Part shown: positions 8,949 to 18,376 of the stretch, piece by piece
Layout of the letters: every line of letters begins with the position of its first letter
How positions within the stretch are numbered: the first letter of the stretch is position 1
NCBI GenBank assembly: GCA_038134485.1
Contig: JAYPVG010000019.1
Coordinates: forward strand, 1 to 64,000
Source: NORP240 sp038134485
GTDB taxonomy: Bacteria > Pseudomonadota > Gammaproteobacteria > Pseudomonadales > Pseudohongiellaceae
Length of the DNA: 64,000 nucleotides
Reading direction: 5' to 3'
Notes under the pieces: model-generated
Told to the model about the DNA's origin: nothing
The model's input: only the letters and a program-made list of their open reading frames with translations
Database searches by the model: none
Translations under genes and position numbers: made by a program

Positions 8949-9764
8949 TCAAACACTAAACAGTTTATGATCTTCCAGTCGCATCATGGTCAATTCCCGA
9001 CCCCACACGTAACCGGTGTCCAGGGCATGGACATGCTCCTTGCCGGTAAATCCTTCAAGCGCAGCCCAATGTCCGAACAGAATGTTGGTCTTGGGTGTAA
9101 TCCGCTCGTATTCGAACCAGGGTTGGTATCCCGCAGGCGCGTATGCAAGGCCCTGCTTTATATTAAGATTCATCTTGCCGTCCGCTGCACAGAATCTTAA
9201 TCGGGTCAGGTAATTGGTTATCACCCGCAGTCGCTTCCAGCCCTGCAGGTCATTGCTCCAACAGTCAGGCTGGTCGCCGTACATTTTTTTCAGAAACTTG
9301 CGAAAATTTTTACTGTGCAGAACCAGTTCCACTTCCGCAGCACAGTCCAGAGTCTTTTGTAGTGACCACTGTGGCGCGATTCCTGCGTGAACCATCAGGT
9401 ATTTCTGAATTCCAAATGATGTTTCCAGGCTGTCATGGTGAGCCAGCGGCTTTGAGCGTAGCCATTCACTGAGTTCGTATCCGTCGGGTGCATCCAGCAA
9501 ACTCTGCAGCGTATCCTTGCTCCGGGCCGGTGCGCACTCATAGGAGATCGCCAGGTAATGGAGATCGTGATTGCCGAGCACCACTTCCACCGAGTCATCG
9601 ATATCGCTCAGGAAACGCAGGGTATCCAGTGATTTTGGTCCACGATTGATCAGGTCGCCGACACACCACAACTCGTCGCTACCGGCGGTGAATTTGACTT
9701 TCTTTAACAACTTCATCAGCGGCTTGTAGCAGCCCTGAATATCGCCGATGGCGTATACTGTCAT
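8949..9764 (-). CDS. apaH: Symmetrical bis(5'-nucleosyl)-tetraphosphatase ApaH
   Basis: Hydrolyses Ap4A to two ADP, removing a stress alarmone and Np4-type RNA caps. The 271-aa metallophosphatase has all signature blocks near the N terminus: GDIQGCYKPL, GDLINRGPKS and VLGNHDLHYLA. The family C-terminal blocks FGHWAALEG and ALDTGYVWGRELTMMRLED also occur. apaG, normally immediately upstream, is missing; the neighbouring 676 bp before rsmA instead hold an opposite-strand gene. Confidence 0.97.
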   Translation of the reverse strand: MTVYAIGDIQGCYKPLMKLLKKVKFTAGSDELWCVGDLINRGPKSLDTLRFLSDIDDSVEVVLGNHDLHYLAISYECAPARSKDTLQSLLDAPDGYELSEWLRSKPLAHHDSLETSFGIQKYLMVHAGIAPQWSLQKTLDCAAEVELVLHSKNFRKFLKKMYGDQPDCWSNDLQGWKRLRVITNYLTRLRFCAADGKMNLNIKQGLAYAPAGYQPWFEYERITPKTNILFGHWAALEGFTGKEHVHALDTGYVWGRELTMMRLEDHKLFSV

Positions 9765-9912
9765 TCGCTAACCCGATTCCCCTGTGTTCCTGATCCTGAT
9801 GCAGTTGACCCGCGACAGATCGATTGGCTGATAGTTAAGCCAGGAATGTTTCTGTAGTATACACACTGGTTCCCGCATCAACGACCATTCCATCGTGACA
9901 AGGGTGTTCTTA

Positions 9913-10416
9913 ATGAACAGAATCGTTTTACAGGTCATGCTGTGCTTGCTATTCGGCAACAGCCTGGCGGTTGGCGCCGAGACCGAGTTGAGGCTGCAGG
10001 ACCGTACCTTGATTGCTGAAATGCTTGCTCAGTATTCCTACCGTTGGGACGGAAAGGATGCGGCAGCGTTTGCCGCACTGTTTACCGAGGATGGGGAGAT
10101 GGAGCGCTGGGTGTCCGGAGAAAGAGTCGAGGGATCGGTTGTGTCCGGTCAGAAAGGCATCCTGGAATACGCGCGAGATTCCCATCAGGGGCGTCTCGCC
10201 GATCGCCAGACCCGACATCACTTTTCAGCGCTGGTGTTCCTGGAGCTTTCCGACAATCGGGCGTTGACGGAAAACATGGCCCTCATCACACATCAGACCG
10301 CCAACAATCTCCCCACAATTGCCAGTTCTGGGATCTATCGCATCAGCTGGCGGAAAACCGGCCAGGGCTGGCGCATGGAGAAGCGGATTTTATTGAGCGA
10401 TCGAATCGATCCCTGA
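9913..10416 (+). CDS. Secreted NTF2/SnoaL-like protein
   Basis: Predicted 167-aa exported protein. The N terminus MNRIVLQVMLCLLFGNSLAVGA looks like a signal peptide. The remainder resembles the SnoaL-like/NTF2 fold, a cone-shaped cavity used by varied enzymes and binding proteins: an opening helix (LIAEMLAQYSYRWDGKDAAA), FAALFTEDGEMERW, then strands ending GQGWRMEKRILLSDRI. The ATG at 9913 has AAGG about 10 nt upstream; the frame can also open at a GTG six codons earlier (9895). It is alone on the plus strand between apaH and rsmA, where apaG is usual. Substrate and role cannot be told. Confidence 0.72.
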   Translation: MNRIVLQVMLCLLFGNSLAVGAETELRLQDRTLIAEMLAQYSYRWDGKDAAAFAALFTEDGEMERWVSGERVEGSVVSGQKGILEYARDSHQGRLADRQTRHHFSALVFLELSDNRALTENMALITHQTANNLPTIASSGIYRISWRKTGQGWRMEKRILLSDRIDP

Positions 10417-10440
10417 TGCTTGCGCGTGTCGGCGACGTGA

Positions 10441-11253
10441 TCAGGAAATGGCGTTGCTGATTTTGACGTAGTCCTGCAGGGAGAGATTTTCCGGCCTCAG
10501 TGACAGATCCAGTTCCAGCTCTTCCAGCTGTTTTTCGGACACCAGATTTTTCATGCTGTTACGCAATGTTTTGCGTCGCTGAGTAAACGCAGTGCGGACG
10601 ACATCCTGCAGGCATTCGACATTCGTTGCGACACAGGGCATGGACTGATGCGGTGTCAATCTGACGATGGCCGAGCTGACTTTTGGTTTCGGCGTAAAGG
10701 CCGCAGACGGTACATTGAAAAGATGCTCCACCTCGCAATGGTATTGCGCCATGATGCCAAGGCGTCCATAGTTTTTGTCACCCAGGCCAGCGGAAAGACG
10801 ATTGACTACCTCAAGCTGTAGCATGAAAGTCATGTCTTTGATGAGTTTTGAATACTTGAGCAGGCGGAAAATTACGGGGGTCGAGATATTGTAGGGGAGA
10901 TTGCCGATAACCCTCAGTGTGTCCGGAATATCGCTTAACGAGTAAAAATCAAACTTGAGCACGTCGCAACAGTGGATGTCGAAATGTTGCTCACCGTGGT
11001 TGTTCTGCAAGGAACGGGACAGGTATTTTGCCAGGTCTCGATCAATTTCAATGGTGTCCAGTCTCCCACATTTTCCGACGAGTCGCCGGGTGAGAGCTCC
11101 TTTGCCTGGCCCGATTTCCACGATATGGTCATGCGGTTGTGGATTGATGCTGTCAACGATACGGCTGATGACAGACTCATCGTGAAGAAAATTCTGACCA
11201 AAGCGCTTGCGGGGCGTATGGCGAAGAATCGGAGAGGCGATGCGATTGCTCAT
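10441..11253 (-). CDS. rsmA: 16S rRNA (adenine1518-N6/adenine1519-N6)-dimethyltransferase RsmA
   Basis: Dimethylates two adjacent adenines in the 3'-terminal hairpin of 16S rRNA during 30S maturation. The 270-aa protein begins MSNRIASPILRHTPRKRFGQ. It has the SAM motif HIVEIGPGKGALTRRL, the acidic motif DTIEIDRDLAKYL and the catalytic NLPYNISTPVIFRLL. The ATG at 11253 has GGGA 10 nt upstream and follows the pdxA stop by 25 bp; the longer open frame to 11406 is non-conserved. It belongs to the lptD-surA-pdxA-rsmA operon. Confidence 0.97.
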   Translation of the reverse strand: MSNRIASPILRHTPRKRFGQNFLHDESVISRIVDSINPQPHDHIVEIGPGKGALTRRLVGKCGRLDTIEIDRDLAKYLSRSLQNNHGEQHFDIHCCDVLKFDFYSLSDIPDTLRVIGNLPYNISTPVIFRLLKYSKLIKDMTFMLQLEVVNRLSAGLGDKNYGRLGIMAQYHCEVEHLFNVPSAAFTPKPKVSSAIVRLTPHQSMPCVATNVECLQDVVRTAFTQRRKTLRNSMKNLVSEKQLEELELDLSLRPENLSLQDYVKISNAIS

Positions 11254-11278
11254 GGTGATGTTTCCCGCTAATCGACAC

Positions 11279-12292
11279 CTATGCCTGATCGTTAGCGCCG
11301 CGCGCATTAGAATAATGTCGCGCCATAAGCTGCGCCGTCTCAATGGCGTTGTGCAGGCTGCCGCTGTCAGATTTGCCTGTGCCGGCCAGTTCGAGGGCGG
11401 TGCCATGATCCACAGAAGTGCGGATGATTGGCAAGCCCAGAGTTATATTGCTGGCTCGCCCGAAGCCCTTGAATTTTAGAACCGGCAGACCCTGGTCGTG
11501 GTACATCGACAGAACGGCATCGGCATCCTGAAGGTACTTGTCAGTGAACAGGGTATCGGCCGGTAGAGGACCTTGTAGCCTGATACCTCTTGCGCGCATG
11601 GTTTTCAGGACGGGTTCGATTACGTCTATTTCTTCGCGCCCGAGGTGTCCACCTTCGCCGGCATGGGGGTTCAGCCCGCAAACCAGGATGCGCGGATGAT
11701 CGATACCGAACTTGCTTTGCAGCTCTTTGTCCAGAATTGTAATGATGTGCTGCAGTAGTTCCGCAGTGATTGCCTTCGGCACGTCAGCAAGCGGAAGGTG
11801 CGTGGTGGCCAGCGCTACTCGCAAGCCCTCGGTGGCCAGCATCATTACCGTCAGGGGTTGATCGCATAAATCCGCCAGAAACTCCGTGTGGCCGGTAAAG
11901 GGAATCCCCGCGTCGTTGATGGCGGCCTTGTGCACCGGTCCAGTCACGAGGCCGTCGCAGATGTTACGCCGACAGAGTTGCACCGCCTGCTCAAGCGTCT
12001 CAAGAACGTAGGGTGAATTTACGGAATCGATCTGACCGGGTGAGCAGGGCGCCCTCAGAGGTATCGGGACAATGCGCAATTGTCCGGGCACGGTGACACA
12101 GCGGTCTGCGTCGCAATCCAGCAAAGGCAGATGGAGTGCCAAGTTCAGCTGCTGTGCACGCTGCTGCATAAGATCGGGATCGGCTACGATGACCAGTTCC
12201 GCATTCTCAGGGGGGCGCTGTGCTAACTGGATACAGATGTCGGGCCCGATGCCGGCGGGTTCACCGGGCGTGATAACAAGTCGCTGGATCAA
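11279..12292 (-). CDS. pdxA: 4-hydroxythreonine-4-phosphate dehydrogenase PdxA
   Basis: NAD-dependent oxidation of 4-phosphohydroxy-L-threonine in pyridoxal-phosphate synthesis. The 337-aa protein starts VITPGEPAGIGPDICI. Motifs include the zinc histidine in TGHTEFLADL, ICGLNPHAGEGGHLG (here LVCGLNPHAGEGGH) and MYHDQGLPVLKFKGFG. The start codon is TTG (12292) with AGGA about 9 nt upstream. It lies 67 bp after surA and 25 bp before rsmA. Confidence 0.96.
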   Translation of the reverse strand: MIQRLVITPGEPAGIGPDICIQLAQRPPENAELVIVADPDLMQQRAQQLNLALHLPLLDCDADRCVTVPGQLRIVPIPLRAPCSPGQIDSVNSPYVLETLEQAVQLCRRNICDGLVTGPVHKAAINDAGIPFTGHTEFLADLCDQPLTVMMLATEGLRVALATTHLPLADVPKAITAELLQHIITILDKELQSKFGIDHPRILVCGLNPHAGEGGHLGREEIDVIEPVLKTMRARGIRLQGPLPADTLFTDKYLQDADAVLSMYHDQGLPVLKFKGFGRASNITLGLPIIRTSVDHGTALELAGTGKSDSGSLHNAIETAQLMARHYSNARGANDQA

Positions 12293-12359
12293 TTCTGCAG
12301 TCCTGCCCCATGGTCCTATGCTGGTGCGGAGTTGAACGAATCAGCCGTGGCGGCCCCGA

Positions 12360-13673
12360 CTATTCCTTGAATTCAACAAACGCGGATTCCTTCAGCTCCA
12401 GTAACCAGTTTTCCAGTTCCAGGTCGTACTTACGGTTGCGAAGTGCGTTTTCAGCCTGAGAACGACTGTATTGAAGACTCATGTCCTGCTCACGGCGGCC
12501 CAGGACCTCGGCAATGTGCCAGCCAACTTCGGTGCGAAACGGCTCACTGAGCTGGTTAATTTCGAGCTTGCCCACGATCTCTTCCATTTCTGGTGGCATG
12601 CCGCCTTCGTTAACCCAATCGAGATCTCCGCCGGCGACTACCGAGGACGCGTCCTCGGAATTTTGGCGTGCAAGAGTTTCAAACTCCTCGCCATCGACAA
12701 TTCTTTGCCGCAACTGAGTTATCAATGCCAGCGCCTGTTCCTCGGTACGAATCTCATTGGGTGAGACCATGATGTGCCGGATATGAGTTTGATTGACTAC
12801 CCGTTCGGTACCACCCCGCATATCTGCCAGCTTGATGACGTGGAAACCATTGCCGGCGCGAATCGGTCCCGCTACGTCGCCAATTTCCATTTCTGGCACT
12901 ACTTCGGTGAAAAGACTTGGAATCTGCTGTAAGCGGCGCCAGCCGAAGTTTGCGCCACTTATCGGAAATCGTTGTTCCTGTTGGGCCCTGGTGCGAGTTT
13001 GTGCAAAGTCGTCGCCGTTTTGGATGGTACTGACGAGATTGGCGGCATACTCTAATTTCTCTTCGATCAGCGCATTGGAGTCGTTTTCACCGATAGATAC
13101 CAGAATGTGATCCACCAAATAGTCTGCTGCCATGGCGGTTCGGCCCATCTCCGAGTTCAGGAAATTTTCTATTTCCTGATCGGTAATGTTGATTCGCCGA
13201 TTGACCATGCCTCGCTGCAATTCCTGCAGGGTCAGCTCACGCCGCACCTGTTCGCGGGTCTGTCGATAGACGCCTTCTTGCTGAAGGGCATTGACATACT
13301 GATCGAATGTCATATTGCTCTGCCTCGCAAGGTTTTCCAGCACGCGATTAAGTGTGTCATCGTCAAAACGGATACTCGCGCGCTCAGCCAGTTGCAGTTG
13401 AACGCTCTCGATGACCAGCAGGTCCAGAACTTCCTCGCGCATCTGTTCCGGAGGCGGCAGGGGCCGATTGTTCAGTTGGGCGTTTTCGCTCAGTTCCGCG
13501 ATGCGGGAATCCAGTTCGCTTTGCAGAATGACGTCCTCGTCTACAACGGCTATGACCTTGTCCAGGCTTACCCGCTGGGCCTGACTGGCCAGTGATACGA
13601 GGAGCATTCCGAGCGAGCAGAGAGCAACGGCGGCCGCGCGCAGCGATAACAGCTTGTCTAATCGTTTTCTCAT
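12360..13673 (-). CDS. surA: Periplasmic chaperone / peptidyl-prolyl isomerase SurA
   Basis: Periplasmic chaperone for outer-membrane beta-barrel proteins, including LptD encoded just upstream. From ATG 13673 the product is 437 aa. It has a signal peptide (RAAAVALCSLGMLLVSLASQ, then AQR) and a SurA N-terminal helical domain (KVIAVVDEDVILQSELDSRI). Two PpiC-type parvulin domains follow, near VDHILVSIGENDSN and HIRHIMVSPNEIRTEEQ, and then a C-terminal helix. The start is 7 bp after the lptD stop; upstream in-frame residues overlap lptD and are rejected. Confidence 0.96.
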   Translation of the reverse strand: MRKRLDKLLSLRAAAVALCSLGMLLVSLASQAQRVSLDKVIAVVDEDVILQSELDSRIAELSENAQLNNRPLPPPEQMREEVLDLLVIESVQLQLAERASIRFDDDTLNRVLENLARQSNMTFDQYVNALQQEGVYRQTREQVRRELTLQELQRGMVNRRINITDQEIENFLNSEMGRTAMAADYLVDHILVSIGENDSNALIEEKLEYAANLVSTIQNGDDFAQTRTRAQQEQRFPISGANFGWRRLQQIPSLFTEVVPEMEIGDVAGPIRAGNGFHVIKLADMRGGTERVVNQTHIRHIMVSPNEIRTEEQALALITQLRQRIVDGEEFETLARQNSEDASSVVAGGDLDWVNEGGMPPEMEEIVGKLEINQLSEPFRTEVGWHIAEVLGRREQDMSLQYSRSQAENALRNRKYDLELENWLLELKESAFVEFKE

Positions 13674-13680
13674 ATTCGTG

Positions 13681-16422
13681 TCAGGGTTGGTACGGATCTC
13701 TAAACCCCGTAATACTATCACTTAACAGGTTACTCAGTCCTCCGCCGGTGATATTGCCCAATCCATTCAGTGTGAATTGCAGAAATATACCGCGATCCGG
13801 CTCAATATTCGGCAGAAACAGCGCATACTGTCTTACCCACTCCCGCGCGATCACGCGGATAGTGGCGCAGCAATTACTGAATTCGACACCAGCGAAGGTC
13901 TCGAGGTTCCTGGAATTTGCCTGGTCATAATTCCAGCGCGCCAGCAGACGCCAGTTGCCGGTAATCGGTAATACGCCGGAAATGTCTGTTTGGTCGATAG
14001 TGGGTGCGATGAATTCAGTGTCGAACCGCTGCAGGGTCGGCTGGTCGTACGTTGGCTCATACAGGACATTACGGTTGCGATATCGGTACGCGGCATTGAA
14101 TATCACACCGCCCTGCGACTGGTAATTGAACTGAAAGCTTCCTTCATTGAACTCCTGCGCTTCTTCATCCCACTGGGCACCTCCTCGCACACGCCAGGTA
14201 TCGCCAAGGGCATAACTGAATTCGCCTACAAGCGCCGACGAGGAACTGGTCGTCGAGTAAAGCGGCATCCAGCTTCGCAAAGGGTTATCAAGGCTGACCA
14301 ACCGATCCTCGAAGTAGCTGATCTGCCCGAGACTCAAACTCGCACGTTCGCTTCCCGAATTATCGAGGATTCGACTGGTAACTGCTGCAGTTAGCTGATT
14401 TGCGTCGTTGATGCGATCGCCACCGGCAAATCGATTGTCGCGAAACAATTGGCTGAAGCTGAAACTTACTTCCGTGGTGTCGAATAGCGGCAGGTTGCTC
14501 TGATCCTGATAATCGCTGTAAAGATAGTAGAGTCGAGGTTCCAGGGTCTGGGTGTAGCCGTTCCCCAGGTTCATCGTACGCTCAAAAATCAGTCCGGTGT
14601 CCAGGTCGAACACGCCGACATTCAGTTCGGCATCATTCTCGGCATGGATTCCCTGGTCCTTTAGGTCATAGCTGACCATTCGGTATTTGACAGTTGGTCT
14701 GATAAACCACCCCGGGGCCTCAAGATCCCAGCTCAGCGAGGGCTCCAGATTGATCCGATTGCCATTTACCAGAGCGCCGGCCTGGAGTTGCTCCTGGGAA
14801 AGCAGGTTCTCGTTAAGTTTACGATCGAAGGCGCTGAACTCCGTAGCCAGATTGAGCCGCAGGTTACCTATAACTGGCAGGCCGGTATTTAGAGTTAGCT
14901 GGGGCAAGCGATCGAAGGGTTTAGTCAGGTCTGTTTCCGTAAAGCGCGGATCCAGAAAAGGATCAAGAATCTGGGTACGCTGCACATTCAGACGAGCTCG
15001 CAGCAGGCTGTTGCTAAAATCGATGCGCCCCTGACGGTTCAAATGGGTGCGACTGGACACGTTGAGACCGCTGCTGCCAAAATCCTCGAAATAGGCGTAG
15101 TCGCTTACGGCATTGTAGTCGATAAAGGTCGACCAGTTATTGCCGATGGTACCGCTGTGCTCGAAATCGACAAACCAGCGGTCTTCCGCCGGAGGCGACT
15201 CCAAAGTGGGAGACCCGCTACTATCTAATTCGTAATTGAGATCGCCCGACAAATGCGAAACGTTCAGCGTGTTCATCGACCAGCTGGCCAGGTAGCGTGT
15301 CTCGCCGTTGACGAGTACGCCACGATCGGTCAGCAGTCGCGGTGACACGGTGGCGTCGAAGTTTGGTGCCAGATTGAGATAATAAGGCGTCTGCAGATCA
15401 AATCCGCCGTCCCTGGTTGAGCCTATGCTTGGTGCCAGAAACCCCGACACCCGTTGATCACTCAAAGGGAATGTCAACGTGAATGGAAAGTAAAATACCG
15501 GAATATCACTGATTCTGAGGCTGGTGCCCTGGGCGTAACCGCGACCGGCCTGCTGGTCTATGACGATGTTATTGGCTCTTAATTGCCAGAAGTTGCTGTC
15601 GGGTTCACAGCGGCTGAATTCACCATTGACGATTGTCAGCAAATTGCTATCCGAGGAATAGACGATACTCTCCGCAAGCCCGTGGGCGCCGTACCCGTGC
15701 AAGACATACACGGCATTTTCAACGCGATTATCGCCGCTGGATCCATCAATGAAGGCAGCACTCCCTCGCATCAATACGCCCGGCTCTCGAAACTCTACGT
15801 TTCCTTCCATCAGCACAGTATCGTTGCTGCCGCTGATTGTGGTGCTTTGATCGTTGCGCACTGTGCGATTTCCCTGCCGCACTGCTACTCGGCCGTCGAT
15901 ATTAATGGTGTCGTCCGGTAGCCGACTGAAACCGGTGTCAGTTTCAAATACGGTCGCCGAGGTCAGGGGATTCGCGCTTTCATCTATATCGCTGCGAACC
16001 GGCTCGATAAAGGCACCGCAACAATTACCAGCGAGTTGCGCCAGCTCCTCTGCGGTCAATTGATTCCGTGGTACCCAGTCAAATTCGTCGCCCCTGGTCG
16101 GCGGAATTTCCTGATTAACTGGCGTCGCTTTGTTGAGAGAATCCTGACTCGACGACCCCGGTCGGAGTGGCGTGGCAGTTTCCTGGCGTGGCTCGAACAA
16201 TTCTATATCACTTCCGCGATAGCGGTTGTCGGCTGGTGCTGGCTGCGCCGACTGCTGCGGTGAGACGCTTTCGCAGATCCAGCCGTCGCCGCTGGCATTG
16301 GGTCGGCAATCGAACAGATTGACGTTCTGGGCATAGGTCTGTATCGGACCGAAAACTGAGTACAGTCCCGTTATAAAAATCAGGGGTATGACAGCACGGA
16401 GACGGAGATGGATGGGCGCCAT
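13681..16422 (-). CDS. lptD: LPS-assembly outer-membrane protein LptD
   Basis: Beta-barrel of the LptDE translocon, which inserts lipopolysaccharide into the outer leaflet. From ATG 16422 the product is 913 aa, with signal peptide RLRAVIPLIFITGLYSVFG. The OstA/jellyroll N domain includes VLMEGNVEFREPGVLMRGSA, and a long barrel follows. Cysteines fit the family disulfides: two near the mature N terminus (FDCRP, WICES), a CC pair in GNCCGAF, and a late adjacent pair in FSNCCATIRV that matches the family's C-terminal CC. The frame is open to 16500, but the signal peptide favours 16422. It heads the surA-pdxA-rsmA operon and is divergent from amgK. Confidence 0.96.
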   Translation of the reverse strand: MAPIHLRLRAVIPLIFITGLYSVFGPIQTYAQNVNLFDCRPNASGDGWICESVSPQQSAQPAPADNRYRGSDIELFEPRQETATPLRPGSSSQDSLNKATPVNQEIPPTRGDEFDWVPRNQLTAEELAQLAGNCCGAFIEPVRSDIDESANPLTSATVFETDTGFSRLPDDTINIDGRVAVRQGNRTVRNDQSTTISGSNDTVLMEGNVEFREPGVLMRGSAAFIDGSSGDNRVENAVYVLHGYGAHGLAESIVYSSDSNLLTIVNGEFSRCEPDSNFWQLRANNIVIDQQAGRGYAQGTSLRISDIPVFYFPFTLTFPLSDQRVSGFLAPSIGSTRDGGFDLQTPYYLNLAPNFDATVSPRLLTDRGVLVNGETRYLASWSMNTLNVSHLSGDLNYELDSSGSPTLESPPAEDRWFVDFEHSGTIGNNWSTFIDYNAVSDYAYFEDFGSSGLNVSSRTHLNRQGRIDFSNSLLRARLNVQRTQILDPFLDPRFTETDLTKPFDRLPQLTLNTGLPVIGNLRLNLATEFSAFDRKLNENLLSQEQLQAGALVNGNRINLEPSLSWDLEAPGWFIRPTVKYRMVSYDLKDQGIHAENDAELNVGVFDLDTGLIFERTMNLGNGYTQTLEPRLYYLYSDYQDQSNLPLFDTTEVSFSFSQLFRDNRFAGGDRINDANQLTAAVTSRILDNSGSERASLSLGQISYFEDRLVSLDNPLRSWMPLYSTTSSSSALVGEFSYALGDTWRVRGGAQWDEEAQEFNEGSFQFNYQSQGGVIFNAAYRYRNRNVLYEPTYDQPTLQRFDTEFIAPTIDQTDISGVLPITGNWRLLARWNYDQANSRNLETFAGVEFSNCCATIRVIAREWVRQYALFLPNIEPDRGIFLQFTLNGLGNITGGGLSNLLSDSITGFRDPYQP

Positions 16423-16643
16423 GTTGTACAGGATTGCCAGAAAGACGGAGGATATTTGCGCCGCATGATAATGTATTTTCTTTCCCGCATCATCCTGCAT
16501 CGGCAGCTGGTGAGGCGTCAGGGCAGCGTCTAGATTGGTTGGTGAGTATGTTAGACTCGTGGCGCGGTGCCGGACTCGAGAATACTGACAGCGATCAGGA
16601 TCGATCAGCCGATAGTAATCAGAACGATGGTAATTGACGAGTT

Positions 16644-17681
16644 ATGACAGAACGGAAAGCGCTTTTAACGGATTGGGTTCGACAACAATTGGTAATGTGC
16701 CATGGCACGCAGGCCAGTGATGTCGAGCTTCAGAATTTAAGTGGCGATGCCAGCTTTCGACGCTACTTCAGGACTCGATTGAGTGACTTCTCATACATCG
16801 TTGTGGATGCCCCACCGGCGAGCGAGAACAGCCATAGCTTCGTGAGGATCGCCAGGGCGTTTCGAAGTGGGGGAGTGCTGACACCGCGCATAATCGCCGT
16901 GGATTACGAGCACGGGTTCATGTTGCAGGAAGATTTCGGCGACGAGCTATATCTGAAGGCGCTGAATCGCTGCTATGACGCACCTGATCGGATAGACGCC
17001 CTTTATAAATGCGCAATAGACACCCTGGTGACCTTGCAAAAAAACGTCAATGTCCAAGGCTTCCCTCCATACGACGAAAAGTTGCTCCTCAGCGAGATGC
17101 AGCTGTTTCAGGATTGGTTTTGCGGTCGTTTCCTGGAATTGGAGCTGCAGCAGGAGGAGCAGCAGCTTATTTTCGATTGCCAGGCATTCCTTGCCAGCAG
17201 TGCGCTGGCTCAGCCCCAGGTGGTTGTGCATCGGGACTACCATTCCCGCAATCTCATGGTGCCCGAACAAGAGCAATATCCTGCAGTCATTGATTTTCAG
17301 GATGCGGTAGTTGGGGCCTATACCTACGACCTGGTGTCGCTGTTACGCGATTGCTACATAAGTTGGCCGTTGTCCTATGTTCAACTGCTGGCGCTCTATT
17401 ACAAACAGCAGGCTGAGGATCATGGCGTCATCTCCGGACTTTCCGAGGCAGAATTCTTTCGCCACTTCGACCTCATGGGACTGCAGCGAAACCTCAAGGT
17501 CATCGGCATATTTGCTCGGCTCTGTATTCGAGATAACAAATCGCAATTCCTGGCCGATATTCCGCAGACGATACGTTATTTTACCGAAGTTGCGGAAGGC
17601 TACCCGGAGCTAGCGGAATTGCTGCAATGGTTTCGGGTGCGCATTCTACCCCTGGCCGAACAGCGGCTTCTCAAGAGCTAA
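16644..17681 (+). CDS. amgK: N-acetylmuramate/N-acetylglucosamine 1-kinase AmgK
   Basis: Anomeric sugar kinase of the Pseudomonas-type peptidoglycan recycling route, making MurNAc-1-phosphate for MurU. The 345-aa protein has the aminoglycoside-phosphotransferase fold. It shows the ATP region SGDASFRRYFRTRL, the catalytic loop VVHRDYHSRNLMV and the metal loop VIDFQDAVVGAYTYDLVSLL. The identification rests on the fold plus the tight pairing with murU (2 bp after its stop) and the location divergent from lptD, which is the characterised arrangement. Confidence 0.93.
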   Translation: MTERKALLTDWVRQQLVMCHGTQASDVELQNLSGDASFRRYFRTRLSDFSYIVVDAPPASENSHSFVRIARAFRSGGVLTPRIIAVDYEHGFMLQEDFGDELYLKALNRCYDAPDRIDALYKCAIDTLVTLQKNVNVQGFPPYDEKLLLSEMQLFQDWFCGRFLELELQQEEQQLIFDCQAFLASSALAQPQVVVHRDYHSRNLMVPEQEQYPAVIDFQDAVVGAYTYDLVSLLRDCYISWPLSYVQLLALYYKQQAEDHGVISGLSEAEFFRHFDLMGLQRNLKVIGIFARLCIRDNKSQFLADIPQTIRYFTEVAEGYPELAELLQWFRVRILPLAEQRLLKS

Positions 17682-17683
17682 TC

Positions 17684-18373
17684 ATGAAAGCGATGATACT
17701 GGCCGCGGGCCTTGGCAAACGCATGCGGCCGCTAACCGACTCCCTGCCGAAGCCTCTGCTACAGGTCGGCGACGACAGCCTGATCGAGCATCAGATCCAG
17801 CGGCTCGTGGACAGCGGTATTCGGGAAATCGTAATCAATCATTTTTACCACGGAGACAAGATCGAGTTACGGCTTGGCGATGGTTCGCAATTGGGTGCCA
17901 ATATTCGCTATTCCCGCGAGACGGTGCGGCTGGAAACAGCCGGCGGAATTATCAAGGCTCTGCCATTGCTCGAAGACGATTGCTTCGTAGTGGTCAATGC
18001 CGATGTGTGGACCGATTTTCCGTTTGCCAGCCTCAGACCTGTAGACGGCTCAGGTTGTCTTGCGCATCTGGTTCTGGTTCCCAATACCGAACACCATCCA
18101 TACGGCGATTTTTACATTGACTCCAAGGGGCGCGTTCATGAGGATCACGCCCGCCGGGATCAGCGGTTAACGTTCAGTGGGATAAGCGTACTGCACCGAA
18201 ACCTCTTTTCCGGGCATCAGGAACAACCATTACCGTTGGTGCCTTTGTTAAGTAATGCGATGTCCAGCGATAAGGTAAGTGGCGAGATTTACCAGGGCGA
18301 GTGGTTGGACATCGGTACACCTGAAAGATTGTGGCAACTGAACGATATAGTGAAGGGGAGGGTTTCGGAGTGA
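17684..18373 (+). CDS. murU: N-acetylmuramate alpha-1-phosphate uridylyltransferase MurU
   Basis: Makes UDP-MurNAc from MurNAc-1-phosphate and UTP, feeding recycled wall sugar back to murein synthesis and bypassing the fosfomycin-sensitive MurA step. The 229-aa nucleotidyltransferase has MILAAGLGKRMRPLTDSLPK at its N terminus, the metal aspartate in FVVVNADVWTDF, and EWLDIGTPERLWQLND near the end. ATG 17684 is 2 bp after amgK; upstream in-frame codons lie within amgK. Confidence 0.94.
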   Translation: MKAMILAAGLGKRMRPLTDSLPKPLLQVGDDSLIEHQIQRLVDSGIREIVINHFYHGDKIELRLGDGSQLGANIRYSRETVRLETAGGIIKALPLLEDDCFVVVNADVWTDFPFASLRPVDGSGCLAHLVLVPNTEHHPYGDFYIDSKGRVHEDHARRDQRLTFSGISVLHRNLFSGHQEQPLPLVPLLSNAMSSDKVSGEIYQGEWLDIGTPERLWQLNDIVKGRVSE

Positions 18374-18376
18374 TCC

